The translations under genes and the position numbers were made by a program. A stretch of 64,000 nucleotides of DNA, taken from the NCBI GenBank assembly GCA_947652115.1, contig OX393569.1, positions 11,879,541-11,943,540 on the forward strand, given 5' to 3'. Shown here in pieces: positions 32,001 through 46,149 of the stretch (position 1 is its first letter; every line of letters begins with the position of its first letter). This DNA is from Blastomussa wellsi. Taxonomy: Eukaryota; Cnidaria; Anthozoa; Scleractinia; Plerogyridae. Under the pieces are notes generated by a model. The model saw only the letters and a list, made by a program, of their open reading frames with translations, was not told the DNA's origin and did no database searches.

Positions 32001-35000
32001 GTGCCACAAAACGTTGAAATTACGATGTTCCCGTGATCAGGGCACTGCGCGCACACTTGCGCTTTAATTTCAGCCGATTCCGTCAAAGTTCCAAAAAATC
32101 ACTTTTTGGGTTATCGAAAAATTTCATTTTTTTCTAAAACATTGCGGGTGCCACAAAACGTTGAAATTACGATGTTCTGGTGATAAGGGCACTGCGCGCA
32201 CATTTGCGCTTAAATATCAGCCCATTCGGTCAAAGTTCCAAAAATCACTTTTTGGCCTTCCGAAACATTTCATTTTTTGCTAAAAAATTGCGGGTGCTGA
32301 GAAACGTTGAAATTACGATCTTTTCGTGATAAAGGCACTGCGCGAACATTAGCGCTCTAATTTCAGCCGATTCGCTCAAAGTTCCAGAAAATCACTTTTT
32401 GGGTTATCGAAAAATTTCATTTTTTGCTAAAACATTGCGGGTGCCGCGAAACGTTGAAATTACGATCTTCTCGTGAAAAGGGCCCTGCGCGCAAATTTGC
32501 GCTTTAATTGAGGCCGATTCGGTCAAAGTTCCAAAAAATCACTTTTTGGCCTTCCGAGTGCGGGTGCCGCGAGACGTTGAAATTACGATTTTCTCGTGAT
32601 AAGGGCACTGCGCGAAAATTTGCGCTTTCATTTTAGCCGATTCCGTCAAAGTTCCAAAAAATCACATTTTGGGTTATCGAAAAATTTCATTTTTTGATAA
32701 AACATTGCGGGTGCCCCAAAACGTTGAAATTACGATCTTCTCGTGAAAAGGGCACTGCGCGCAAATTTGCGCTTTAATTTAGGCCGATTCGCTGAAAGTT
32801 CCAAAAACTCACTTTTTGGCGTTCCGAAAAATCTCATTTTTTGCTAAAAAAAATTGCGGGTGCCGCGAAACGTTGAAATTACGATGTTCCCGTGAAAAGG
32901 GCACTGCGCGCACATTTGCGCTTTAATTTCAGCCGATTACGTCAAAGTTCCAAAAAATCACTTTTTGGGTTATCGAAAAATTTCATTTTTTTCTAAAACA
33001 TTGCGGGTGCCACAAAACGTTGAAATTACGATGTTCTGGTGATAAGGGCACTGCGCGCACATTTGCGCTTAAATATCAGCCCATTCGGTCAAAGTTCCAA
33101 AAATCACTTTTTGGCCTTCCGAAACATTTCATTTTTTGCTAAAAAATTGCGGGTGCTGAGAAACGTTGAAATTACGATCTTTTCGTGATAAAGGCACTGC
33201 GCGAACATTAGCGCTCTAATTTAAGCCGATTCGCTCAAAGTTCCAGAAAATCACTTTTTGGGTTATCGAAAAATTTCATTTTTTGCTAAAACATTGCGGG
33301 TGCCGCGAAACGTTGAAATTACGATCTTCTCGTGAAAAGGGCCCTGCGCGCAAATTTGCGCTTTAATTGAGGCCGATTCGGTCAAAGTTCCAAAAAATCA
33401 CTTTTTGGCCTTCCGAAAAATTTCATTTTTTTGCTAAAACATTGCGGGTTCCGCGAAACGTTTAAATTACGATGTTCTCGTGAAAAGGGCACTGCGCGCA
33501 AATTTGCGCTTTAATTTCAGCTGATTCGTTCAAAGTTCTAACAATCACTTTTTGGCCTTCCGAACAATTTCATTTTTTGCTTAAGAATTACGGCTGCCGC
33601 GAAACGTTGAAATTACGATGTTCTGGTGATAAGGGCACTGCGCGCACATTTGCGCTTAAATATCAGCCCATTCGGTCAAAGTTCCAAAAAATCACTTTTT
33701 GGCCTTCCGAAAAATTTCATTTTTTGCTAAAAAATTGCGGGTGCCGCGAAACGTTGAAATTACGATGTTCTCGTGATAAGGGCACTGCGGGAACGTTTGC
33801 ACTGTAATTTCAGCCGATTCGCTCAAAGTTCCAGAAAATCACTTTTTCGCCTTCCGAAAAATTTCATTTTTTTGCTACAAATTTGCGGGTGCCGCGAAAC
33901 GTTGAAATTACGATGTTCCGTGATCAGGGCACTGCGCGCACATTTGCGCTTTAATTTCAGCCGATTCGGTCAAAGTTCCAAAAACTCCCTTTTTGAAAAA
34001 AATAATTGCGGGTACCACAAAATGTTGAAATTTACGACATTCTCGTGATAAGGGCACTCCGGGCACATTTGCGCTTTAATTTCAGCCGATTCGGTCAAAG
34101 GTCCAAAAAAACACTTTTTGGCGTTCCGGAAAATTTCATTTTTTGCTAAAACATTGCGGGTGCCGCGAAACGGTAAAATTACGATGTTCTTCTGATGAGG
34201 GCACTGCGCGCTCATTAGCGCTAAAATTCCACCCGATTTCGCCAAAGTTAAAAAAAAATCACTTTTTGGTGTTCCGAAAAATTTGATTTTTTGCCAAAAA
34301 AATTTCTGGTGTCGCGAAACGGAAAAATTACGATGTTCTCGTGATCAGGGCACTGCGCGCACATTTACGCTTTAATTTCAGCCAATTCGGTCAAAGTTCT
34401 AACAATCACTTTTTGGCCTTCCGAAAAACTTCATTTCTTGCTTAAAAATCACGGCTTCCGCCAAACGTTGAAATTACGATGTTCTCGTGATAAGGGCACT
34501 GCGGGAACATTTGCACTGTAATTTCAGCCGATTCGCTCAAAAATCCAAAAAATCACTTTTTGGCCTTCCGAAAAATTTCATTTTTTGCTACAAATTTGCG
34601 GGTGCCGCGAAACGTTAAAACTACGATGTTCCCGTGATCAGGGCACTGCGCGCACGTTTGCGCTTTAAGTTCAGCCGATTCGGTCAAAGTTAAAAAAAAT
34701 CACTTTTTTGCCATCCGAAAAATTTCATTTTTTTTCTAAAACATTGCGGGTGCCGCGAAACGTTGAAATTACGATATTCTCGTGGTAAGGGCACTGCGCG
34801 CACATTTGCGCTTTAATTTCAGCCGATTCTGTCAAAGTTCTAAAAATCACTTTTGGCCTTCCGAAAAACTTCATTTTTTGCTAAAAAATTACGGGTGCCG
34901 CGAAACGTTGAAATTACGATGTTCTGGTCATAAGGGCACTGCGCGCACATTTGCACTTTAATTTCACCTGATTCGGTCAAAGTTCCAAAAACTCACTTTT

Positions 35001-38000
35001 TGGCCTTACGAAAAACTTCATTTTTTGCTAAAAAGTTACGGCTGCCGCGAAACGTTGAAATTACGATGTTCTGGTTATAAGGGCACTGCGCGCAAATTTG
35101 CGCTTTAATTTCAGCCGATTCGGTCAAAGGTCCAGAAAATCACTTTTTGGCGTTCCGAAAAACTTAATTTTTTGCTAAGAAATTGCGGGTGCCGCGAAAC
35201 TTTTAAATTACGATGTTCTCGAGATAAGGGCACTGCGCGCACATTTGCGCTTTAATTTCAGCCCATTCCGTCAAAGTTTCAAAAAATCACTTTTTGGGTT
35301 ATCGAAAAATTTCCTTTTTTGCTAAAAAATTCCGGGTGCCGCGAAATGTTGAAATTACGATGTTCTCGTTATAAGGGCACTGCGCGCAAATTTGCGCTTT
35401 AATTTTAGCCGATTCGGTCATAGGTCCAGAAAATAACTTTTTGGCGTTCCGAAAAATTTGATTTTTCTGGTAAAAAAGTTGCGGGTGCAACGAAACGGTA
35501 TAATAACCATGTTCTCGTCATGAGGGCACTGCGCGCACCTTAGCGCTTCAATTTTAGCGAATTTGGCCAACCTTCCAAAAAATCAGTTTTTGGCCTTCCA
35601 AAAACTTTAATTTTTGCCAAAAAAATATCTGGTGCCGCGAAACGGCAAAATTACGATTTTCTCGTGATAAGGGCACTGCGCGCACCCTTGCTCTTCAATT
35701 TCAGCCAATTTGGCTAACTTTCCAAAAAATAACTTTTTGTATTATCGAAAAATTTCATTTTTTGCTAAAAAATTGCGGGTGCCGCGAAACATTGAAATTA
35801 CGATGTTCTCGTGATAAGGGCACTGCGCGCACATTTGCGCTTTAATTTCAGCCGATTCGGGCAAAGTTCCAAAAAATCACTTTTTTGCCTTCCGAAAAAC
35901 CTCATTTTTTGCTAAAAAATTGCGGGTGCCGCGAAACGTTGAAATTACGATGTTCTTGTGATAAGGGCACTGCGCGCACACTTGCGCTTTAATTTCAGCC
36001 GATTCGGTCAAAGTTCCAAACAATCACTTTTTGGGTTATCGAAAATTTTCATTTTTTACTTAAAAATTGCTGGTGCCGCGAAACGTTGAAGTTACGATGT
36101 TCGTTATAAGGGCACTGCGCGCACATTTGCGATTTAATTTCAGCCGATTCCGTCAAAGTTCCAAAGAATAACTTTTTGGGTTATCGAAAAATTTCATTTT
36201 TGCTAAAAAATTGCGGGTGCCGCGAAACGTTGAAATTACGATGTTCTCGACATAAGGGCACTGCGCGCACATTTGCGCTTTAATTTCAGCCAATTCGGTC
36301 AAAGTTCCAAAAAATTGCTTTTTGGGTTATCGAAAAATTTCCTTTTTTGCTAAAAAATTGCGGCTGCCGCGAAAAGTTGAAATTACGATGTTCTCGTTAT
36401 AAGGGCACTGCGCGCACATTTGCGCTTTAATTTCAGCCGATTCGGTCATAGGTCCAGAGAATCACTTTTTGGCGTTCCGAAAAACTTAATTTTTTGCTAA
36501 GAAATTGCGGGTGCCGCGAAACTTTTAAATTACGATGTTCTCGAGATAAGGGGACTGCGCGCACATTTGCGCTTTAATTTCAGCCAACTCGGTCAAAGTT
36601 CCAAACAATCACTTTTTGGGTTATCGAAAATTTTAATTTTTTACTAAAAAATTGCTCGTGCCGCGAAACGTTGAAGTTACGATGTTCTCGTTATAAGGGC
36701 ACTGCGCGCACATTTGCGCTTTAATTTCAGCCGATTCCGTCAAAGTTCCAAAAAATCACTTTTTGGGTTATCGAAAAATCTCATTTTTTGCTAAAAAATT
36801 GCGGGTGCCACGAAACGTTGAAATTACGATGTTCCCGTGAAAAGGGCACTGCGCGCACATTTGCGCTTTAATTTCAGCCGATTCCGTCAAAGTTCCAAAA
36901 AATCACTTTTTGGGTTATCGAAAAATTTCATTTTTTTCTAAAACATTGCGGGTGCCACAAAACGTTGAAATTACGATGTTCCCGTGATCAGGGCACTGCG
37001 CGCACACTTGCGCTTTAATTTCAGCCGATTCCGTCAAAGTTCCAAAAAATCACTTTTTGGGTTATCGAAAAATTTCATTTTTTTCTAAAACATTGCGGGT
37101 GCCACAAAACGTTGAAATTACGATGTTCTGGTGATAAGGGCACTGCGCGCACATTTGCGCTTAAATATCAGCCCATTCGGTCAAAGTTCCAAAAATCACT
37201 TTTTGGCCTTCCGAAACATTTCATTTTTTGCTAAAAAATTGCGGGTGCTGAGAAACGTTGAAATTACGATCTTTTCGTGATAAAGGCACTGCGCGAACAT
37301 TAGCGCTCTAATTTCAGCCGATTCGCTCAAAGTTCCAGAAAATCACTTTTTGGGTTATCGAAAAATTTCATTTTTTGCTAAAACATTGCGGGTGCCGCGA
37401 AACGTTGAAATTACGATCTTCTCGTGAAAAGGGCCCTGCGCGCAAATTTGCGCTTTAATTGAGGCCGATTCGGTCAAAGTTCCAAAAAATCACTTTTTGG
37501 CCTTCCGAGTGCGGGTGCCGCGAGACGTTGAAATTACGATTTTCTCGTGATAAGGGCACTGCGCGAAAATTTGCGCTTTCATTTTAGCCGATTCCGTCAA
37601 AGTTCCAAAAAATCACATTTTGGGTTATCGAAAAATTTCATTTTTTGATAAAACATTGCGGGTGCCCCAAAACGTTGAAATTACGATCTTCTCGTGAAAA
37701 GGGCACTGCGCGCAAATTTGCGCTTTAATTTAGGCCGATTCGCTGAAAGTTCCAAAAACTCACTTTTTGGCGTTCCGAAAAATCTCATTTTTTGCTAAAA
37801 AAAATTGCGGGTGCCGCGAAACGTTGAAATTACGATGTTCCCGTGAAAAGGGCACTGCGCGCACATTTGCGCTTTAATTTCAGCCGATTACGTCAAAGTT
37901 CCAAAAAATCACTTTTTGGGTTATCGAAAAATTTCATTTTTTTCTAAAACATTGCGGGTGCCACAAAACGTTGAAATTACGATGTTCTGGTGATAAGGGC

Positions 38001-41000
38001 ACTGCGCGCACATTTGCGCTTAAATATCAGCCCATTCGGTCAAAGTTCCAAAAATCACTTTTTGGCCTTCCGAAACATTTCATTTTTTGCTAAAAAATTG
38101 CGGGTGCTGAGAAACGTTGAAATTACGATCTTTTCGTGATAAAGGCACTGCGCGAACATTAGCGCTCTAATTTAAGCCGATTCGCTCAAAGTTCCAGAAA
38201 ATCACTTTTTGGGTTATCGAAAAATTTCATTTTTTGCTAAAACATTGCGGGTGCCGCGAAACGTTGAAATTACGATCTTCTCGTGAAAAGGGCCCTGCGC
38301 GCAAATTTGCGCTTTAATTGAGGCCGATTCGGTCAAAGTTCCAAAAAATCACTTTTTGGCCTTCCGAAAAATTTCATTTTTTTGCTAAAACATTGCGGGT
38401 TCCGCGAAACGTTTAAATTACGATGTTCTCGTGAAAAGGGCACTGCGCGCAAATTTGCGCTTTAATTTCAGCTGATTCGTTCAAAGTTCTAACAATCACT
38501 TTTTGGCCTTCCGAACAATTTCATTTTTTGCTTAAGAATTACGGCTGCCGCGAAACGTTGAAATTACGATGTTCTGGTGATAAGGGCACTGCGCGCACAT
38601 TTGCGCTTAAATATCAGCCCATTCGGTCAAAGTTCCAAAAAATCACTTTTTGGCCTTCCGAAAAATTTCATTTTTTGCTAAAAAATTGCGGGTGCCGCGA
38701 AACGTTGAAATTACGATGTTCTCGTGATAAGGGCACTGCGGGAACGTTTGCACTGTAATTTCAGCCGATTCGCTCAAAGTTCCAGAAAATCACTTTTTCG
38801 CCTTCCGAAAAATTTCATTTTTTTGCTACAAATTTGCGGGTGCCGCGAAACGTTGAAATTACGATGTTCCGTGATCAGGGCACTGCGCGCACATTTGCGC
38901 TTTAATTTCAGCCGATTCGGTCAAAGTTCCAAAAACTCCCTTTTTGAAAAAAATAATTGCGGGTACCACAAAATGTTGAAATTTACGACATTCTCGTGAT
39001 AAGGGCACTCCGGGCACATTTGCGCTTTAATTTCAGCCGATTCGGTCAAAGGTCCAAAAAAACACTTTTTGGCGTTCCGGAAAATTTCATTTTTTGCTAA
39101 AACATTGCGGGTGCCGCGAAACGGTAAAATTACGATGTTCTTCTGATGAGGGCACTGCGCGCTCATTAGCGCTAAAATTCCACCCGATTTCGCCAAAGTT
39201 AAAAAAAAATCACTTTTTGGTGTTCCGAAAAATTTGATTTTTTGCCAAAAAAATTTCTGGTGTCGCGAAACGGAAAAATTACGATGTTCTCGTGATCAGG
39301 GCACTGCGCGCACATTTACGCTTTAATTTCAGCCAATTCGGTCAAAGTTCTAACAATCACTTTTTGGCCTTCCGAAAAACTTCATTTCTTGCTTAAAAAT
39401 CACGGCTTCCGCCAAACGTTGAAATTACGATGTTCTCGTGATAAGGGCACTGCGGGAACATTTGCACTGTAATTTCAGCCGATTCGCTCAAAAATCCAAA
39501 AAATCACTTTTTGGCCTTCCGAAAAATTTCATTTTTTGCTACAAATTTGCGGGTGCCGCGAAACGTTAAAACTACGATGTTCCCGTGATCAGGGCACTGC
39601 GCGCACGTTTGCGCTTTAAGTTCAGCCGATTCGGTCAAAGTTAAAAAAAATCACTTTTTTGCCATCCGAAAAATTTCATTTTTTTTCTAAAACATTGCGG
39701 GTGCCGCGAAACGTTGAAATTACGATATTCTCGTGGTAAGGGCACTGCGCGCACATTTGCGCTTTAATTTCAGCCGATTCTGTCAAAGTTCTAAAAATCA
39801 CTTTTGGCCTTCCGAAAAACTTCATTTTTTGCTAAAAAATTACGGGTGCCGCGAAACGTTGAAATTACGATGTTCTGGTCATAAGGGCACTGCGCGCACA
39901 TTTGCACTTTAATTTCACCTGATTCGGTCAAAGTTCCAAAAACTCACTTTTTGGCCTTACGAAAAACTTCATTTTTTGCTAAAAAGTTACGGCTGCCGCG
40001 AAACGTTGAAATTACGATGTTCTGGTTATAAGGGCACTGCGCGCAAATTTGCGCTTTAATTTCAGCCGATTCGGTCAAAGGTCCAGAAAATCACTTTTTG
40101 GCGTTCCGAAAAACTTAATTTTTTGCTAAGAAATTGCGGGTGCCGCGAAACTTTTAAATTACGATGTTCTCGAGATAAGGGCACTGCGCGCACATTTGCG
40201 CTTTAATTTCAGCCCATTCCGTCAAAGTTTCAAAAAATCACTTTTTGGGTTATCGAAAAATTTCCTTTTTTGCTAAAAAATTCCGGGTGCCGCGAAATGT
40301 TGAAATTACGATGTTCTCGTTATAAGGGCACTGCGCGCAAATTTGCGCTTTAATTTTAGCCGATTCGGTCATAGGTCCAGAAAATCACTTTTTGGCGTTC
40401 CGAAAAATTTGATTTTTCTGGTAAAAAAGTTGCGGGTGCAACGAAACGGTATAATAACCATGTTCTCGTCATGAGGGCACTGCGCGCACCTTAGCGCTTC
40501 AATTTTAGCGAATTTGGCCAACCTTCCAAAAAATCAGTTTTTGGCCTTCCAAAAACTTTAATTTTTGCCAAAAAAATATCTGGTGCCGCGAAACGGCAAA
40601 ATTACGATTTTCTCGTGATAAGGGCACTGCGCGCACCCTTGCTCTTCAATTTCAGCCAATTTGGCTAACTTTCCAAAAAATAACTTTTTGTATTATCGAA
40701 AAATTTCATTTTTTGCTAAAAAATTGCGGGTGCCGCGAAACATTGAAATTACGATGTTCTCGTGATAAGGGCACTGCGCGCACATTTGCGCTTTAATTTC
40801 AGCCGATTCGGGCAAAGTTCCAAAAAATCACTTTTTTGCCTTCCGAAAAACCTCATTTTTTGCTAAAAAATTGCGGGTGCCGCGAAACGTTGAAATTACG
40901 ATGTTCTTGTGATAAGGGCACTGCGCGCACACTTGCGCTTTAATTTCAGCCGATTCGGTCAAAGTTCCAAACAATCACTTTTTGGGTTATCGAAAATTTT

Positions 41001-42075
41001 CATTTTTTACTTAAAAATTGCTGGTGCCGCGAAACGTTGAAGTTACGATGTTCGTTATAAGGGCACTGCGCGCACATTTGCGATTTAATTTCAGCCGATT
41101 CCGTCAAAGTTCCAAAGAATAACTTTTTGGGTTATCGAAAAATTTCATTTTTGCTAAAAAATTGCGGGTGCCGCGAAACGTTGAAATTACGATGTTCTCG
41201 ACATAAGGGCACTGCGCGCACATTTGCGCTTTAATTTCAGCCAATTCGGTCAAAGTTCCAAAAAATTGCTTTTTGGGTTATCGAAAAATTTCCTTTTTTG
41301 CTAAAAAATTGCGGCTGCCGCGAAAAGTTGAAATTACGATGTTCTCGTTATAAGGGCACTGCGCGCACATTTGCGCTTTAATTTCAGCCGATTCGGTCAT
41401 AGGTCCAGAGAATCACTTTTTGGCGTTCCGAAAAACTTAATTTTTTGCTAAGAAATTGCGGGTGCCGCGAAACTTTTAAATTACGATGTTCTCGAGATAA
41501 GGGGACTGCGCGCACATTTGCGCTTTAATTTCAGCCAACTCGGTCAAAGTTCCAAACAATCACTTTTTGGGTTATCGAAAATTTTAATTTTTTACTAAAA
41601 AATTGCTCGTGCCGCGAAACGTTGAAGTTACGATGTTCTCGTTATAAGGGCACTGCGCGCACATTTGCGCTTTAATTTCAGCCGATTCCGTCAAAGTTCC
41701 AAAAAATCACTTTTTGGGTTATCGAAAAATCTCATTTTTTGCTAAAAAATTGCGGGTGCCACGAAACGTTGAAATTACGATGTTCCCGTGAAAAGGGCAC
41801 TGCGCGCACATTTGCGCTTTAATTTCAGCCGATTCCGTCAAAGTTCCAAAAAATCACTTTTTGGGTTATCGAAAAATTTCATTTTTTTCTAAAACATTGC
41901 GGGTGCCACAAAACGTTGAAATTACGATGTTCCCGTGATCAGGGCACTGCGCGCACACTTGCGCTTTAATTTCAGCCGATTCCGTCAAAGTTCCAAAAAA
42001 TCACTTTTTGGGTTATCGAAAAATTTCATTTTTTTCTAAAACATTGCGGGTGCCACAAAACGTTGAAATTACGAT
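29052..42075 (+). repeat. Higher-order repeat 2: about 4,951-bp unit, 2.6 copies
   Basis: Copies start at 29052, 34004 and 38955, marked by AATTGCGGGTACCACAAAAT; the third runs to about 42075. The unit equals about 34 monomers minus 47 bp. Copies 2 and 3 share variants absent from copy 1 (CTGGTGTCGCG versus CTGGTGCCGCG; CATTTACGC versus CATTTGCGC; GCGCTTCAATTTT versus GCGCTTGAATTTT), so they are sisters. Confidence 0.9.
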
Positions 42076-44440
42076 GTTCCCGTGATCAGGGCACTGCGCG
42101 CACATTTGCGCTTTAATTTCAGCCGATTCCGTCAAAGTTCCAAAAATCACTTTTTCGCCTAAAAAATTGCGGGTGTTGAGAAACGTTGAAATTACGATGT
42201 TCTCGTGATAAGGGCACTGCGGGAACGTTTGCACTGTAATTTCAGCCGATTCGCTCAAAGTTCCAAAAAATCACTTTTTGGCCTTCCGAAAAATTTCATT
42301 TTTTTGCTACAAATTTGCGGGTGCCGCGAAACGTTGAAATTACGATATTCCCCTGATCAGGGCACTGCGCGCACATTTGCGCTTTAATTTCAGCCGATTC
42401 GGTCAAAGTTCCAAAAACTCCCTTTTTGAAAAAATTAATTGCGGGTGCCACAAAGTGTTGAAATTTACGACATTCTCGTGATAAGAGCACTGCCGGCACA
42501 TTTGCGCTTTAATTTCAGCCGATTCGGTCAAAGGTCCAAAAAATCACTTTTTGGCGTTCCGGAAAATTTCATTTTTTGCTAAAACATTGCGGGTGCCGCG
42601 AAACGGTAAAATTACGATGTTCTCCTGATAAGGGCACTGCGCGCTCATTAGCGCTAAAATTCCACCCGATTTCGCCAAAGTTCAAAAAAATCACTTTTTG
42701 GTGTTCCGAAAAATTTGATATTTTTGGTAAAAAAGTTGCGGGTGCAACGAAACGGTATAATAACCATGTTCTCGTCATGAGGGCACTGCGCGCACCTTAG
42801 CGCTTCAATTTTAGCGAATTTGGCCAACCTTCCAAAAAATCAGTTTTTGGCCTTCCAAAAACTTTAATTTTTTGCCAAAAAAATTTCTGGTTCCGCGAAA
42901 CGGCAAAATTACGATGTTCTCGTGATAAGGGCACTGCGCGCACCCTTGCTCTTCAATTTCAGCCAATTTGGCTAACTTTCCAAAAAATTACTTTTTGTAT
43001 TATCGAAAAATTTCATTTTTTGCTAAAAAATTGCGGGTGCCGCAAAACGTTGAACTTACGATGTTCTGGTTATAAGGGCCCTGCGCGCACATTTGGGTCT
43101 TAATTTCAGCAGATTCGGTAAAAGTTCTAAAAATCACTTTTTTGAATTCCGAAAAATTTAATTTTTTTTTAAAAAATTGCGGTTGCCGCGAGACGTTGAA
43201 ATTACGATGTTCTCGACATAAGGGCACTGCGCGCACATTTGCGCTTTAATCTCAGCCGATTCGGTCAAAGTTCCAAAAAATCACTTTTTGGTCTTCCGAA
43301 AAATTTCATTTTTCGCTAAAAAATTGCGGGTGTCGCGAAACGATGAAATTACGATGTTCTCGTTATAAGGGCACTGCGCGAACATTTGCGCTATAATTTC
43401 AGCCGATTCGCTCAAAGTTCCAAAAAATCACTTTTTTGCCTTCCGAAAAATTTCATTTTTTGCTAAAAAGTTGCGGGTGCCGCGAAACGTTGAAATTACG
43501 ATCTTCTCGTGATAAGGGCACTGCGCGCACATTTGCGCTTTAAGTTCAGCCGATTCGGTCAAAGTTCCAAAAAATCACTTTTTTGCCTTCCGAAAAACTT
43601 CATTTTTTGCTAAAAAGTTACGGGTGCCGCGAAACGTTGAAATTACAATCTTCTCGTGATAAGGCCACTGCGCGCAAATTTGCGCTTTAATTTCAGCTGA
43701 TTCGTTCAAAGTTCTAACAATAACTTTTTGGCCTTCCGAACAATTTCATTTTTTGCTTAAAAATTTCGGCTGCCGCGAAACGTTGAAATTACGATGTTCT
43801 CGTGATAAGGGCACTCTACGCACAGTTTTGGTTTAATTTCAGCCGATTCAGTCAAAGTTCCAAAAAATGACTTTTTGGTCTTCCGAGAAATTTCATTTTT
43901 TTGCTAAAAAATTGCGGGTTCCGCGAAACGTTGAAATTACGATCTTCTCGTTATAAGGGCACTGCGCGCAAATTTGCGCTTTAATTTTAGCTGATTCGTT
44001 CAAAGTTCTAACAATAACTTTTTGGCCTTCCGAACAATTTCATTTTTTGCTTAAGAATTTCGGCTGCCGCGAAACGTTGAAATTACGATGTTCTGGTGAT
44101 AAGGGCACTGCGCGCACATTTGCTCTTAATTTAAGCCGATTCGGTCAAAGTTCCAAAAAATAACTTTTTGGCCTAAATAATTGCGGGTGCCACAAAACGT
44201 TGAAATTACGATATTCTCGTGATAAGGTCTTATCGCGCAAATTTGCGCCTTAATTTCAGCCGATTCGGTTAAAGTTCTAAAAATCACTTTTTCGCCTTCC
44301 GGGTGCGGGTGCCGCGAGACGTTGAAATTACGATTTTCTCCTGATAAGGGCACTGCGCGAAAATTTGCGCTTTAATTTTAGCCGATTCCGTCAAAGTTCC
44401 AAAAAATCACTTTTTGGGTTATCGAAAAATTTCATTTTTT

Positions 44441-45020
44441 GATAAAACATTGCGCGTGCCGCAAAACGTTGAAATTACGATCTTCTGGTGATAAGGGCAC
44501 TGCGCGCACATTTGTGCTTAAATATCAGCCCATTCGGTCAAAGTTCCAAAAATCACTTTTTGGCCTTCCGAAACATTTCATTTTTTGCTAAAAAATTGCG
44601 GGTGCTGAGAAACGTTGAAATTACGATCTTTTCGTGATAAAGGCACTGCGCGAACATTAGCGCTCTAATTTCAGCCGATTCGCTCAAAGTTCCAGAAAAT
44701 CACTTTTTGGGTTATCGAAAAATTTCATTTTTTGATAAAACATTGCGCGTGCCGCAAAACGTTGAAATTACGATCTTCTGGTGATAAGGGCACTGCGCGC
44801 ACATTTGTGCTTAAATATCAGCCCATTCGGTCAAAGTTCCAAAAATCACTTTTTGGCCTTCCGAAACATTTCATTTTTTGCTAAAAAATTGCGGGTGCTG
44901 AGAAACGTTGAAATTACGATCTTTTCGTGATAAAGGCACTGCGCGAACATTAGCGCTCTAATTTCAGCCGATTCGCTCAAAGTTCCAGAAAATCACTTTT
45001 TGGGTTATCGAAAAATTTCA
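44441..45020 (+). repeat. Tandem dimer duplication in the satellite (293-bp unit)
   Basis: GATAAAACATTGCGCGTGCC and the following two monomers recur at 44441 and 44734. This is two monomers per unit and looks like a recent small unequal exchange. Confidence 0.85.
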
Positions 45021-46149
45021 GTTTTTGCTAAAACATTGCGGGTGCCGCGAAACGTTGAAATTACGATCTTCTTGTGAAAAGGGCACTGCGCGCAAATTTG
45101 CGCTTTAATTTAGGCCGATTCGGTCAAAGTTCCAAAAACTCACTTTTTGGCCTTCCGAAAAATTTCATTTTTTTGCTAAAAAATTGCGGGTTCCGCGAAA
45201 CGTTGAAATTACGATCTTCTCGTGATAAGGGCACTGCTCGCAAATTTGCGCTTTAATTTCAGCTGATTCGTTCAAAGTTCTAACAATCACTTTTTGGCCT
45301 TCCGAACAATTTCATTTTTTGCTTAAGAATTACGGCTGCCGCGAAACGTTGAAATTACGATGTTCTCGTTATAAGGGCACTGCGCGAACATTTGCGCTAT
45401 AATTTCAGCCGATTCGCTCAAAGTTCCAAAAAATCACTTTTTTGCCTTCCGAAAAATTTCATTTTTTGCTAAAAAGTTGCGGGTGCCGCGAAACGTTGAA
45501 ATTACGATCTTCTCGTGATAAGGGCACTGCGCGCACATTTGCGCTTTAAGTTCAGCCGATTCGGTCAAAGTTAAAAAAAATCACTTTTTTGCCTTCCGAA
45601 AAATTTCATTTTTTTTCTAAAACATCGCAGGTGCCGCGAAACGTTGAAATTACGATGCTCCCGTCATAAGAACACTGCGCGCACATTTGCGTTTTAATTT
45701 CAGCCGACTCGGCCAAAGTTCCAAAAAATAACTTTTTGGTCTTCCGAAAAATTTCATTTTTTGCTTAAAAATTGCGGGTGCCGCGAAACGTTGAAATTAC
45801 GATGTTCTCGTGATAAGGGCACTGCGTGCAAACTTGGGCTTTAATTTTAGGCGATTCGGTCAAAGTTCCAAAAAATCACTTTTTGGCCTTCCGAAAAATT
45901 TCATTTTTTGCTAAAAAATTGCGGGTGCCGCGAAACGTTGAAATTACGATGTTCTCGTGATAAAGGCACTGCGCGCACATTTGCGCTTTAATTTCAGCCG
46001 ATTCGGTCAAAGTTCTAATAATCACTTTTTGGCCTTCTTAAAAACTTCATTTTTTGCATCGAAAGGAGAGGAAAGTTTGGAATATGAGCAGCGCTATGTT
46101 CTGCCATAAACGTGGAAGGCAAAGTTTGAAACATTGAATACGAAATTAT

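Larger units (their letters stand above)
16467..46056 (+). repeat. 147-bp satellite array, main block (about 200 monomers)
   Basis: The same monomer and orientation as 8313-9823, continuing in register after the Ngaro insertion. It ends in mid-monomer at 46056. Monomers differ by scattered substitutions and short indels and are arranged in higher-order repeats listed separately. Two short inverted motifs recur in most monomers: CCAAAAA...TTTTTGG around ATCAC, and GCGCA...TGCGC around CATT. Intervals outside the listed higher-order repeats (25000-26517, 27750-29051, 42076-44440, 45020-46056) hold less regularly ordered monomers. Confidence 0.95.

Noticed and set aside
8683..46056. Many 60-91-codon open frames with repeated CAQCPYHENIVISTFRGTR-type peptides, resembling a zinc-ribbon repeat protein
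   Set aside because: 147 is divisible by three, so any frame repeats every 49 codons. The frames are cut irregularly by monomer variants and the common monomer has a stop in this frame. They are translations of satellite DNA.
8313..46056. CRISPR-like regular repeats
   Set aside because: The whole 147-bp unit repeats, there are no unique spacers, and the setting is a eukaryotic satellite.
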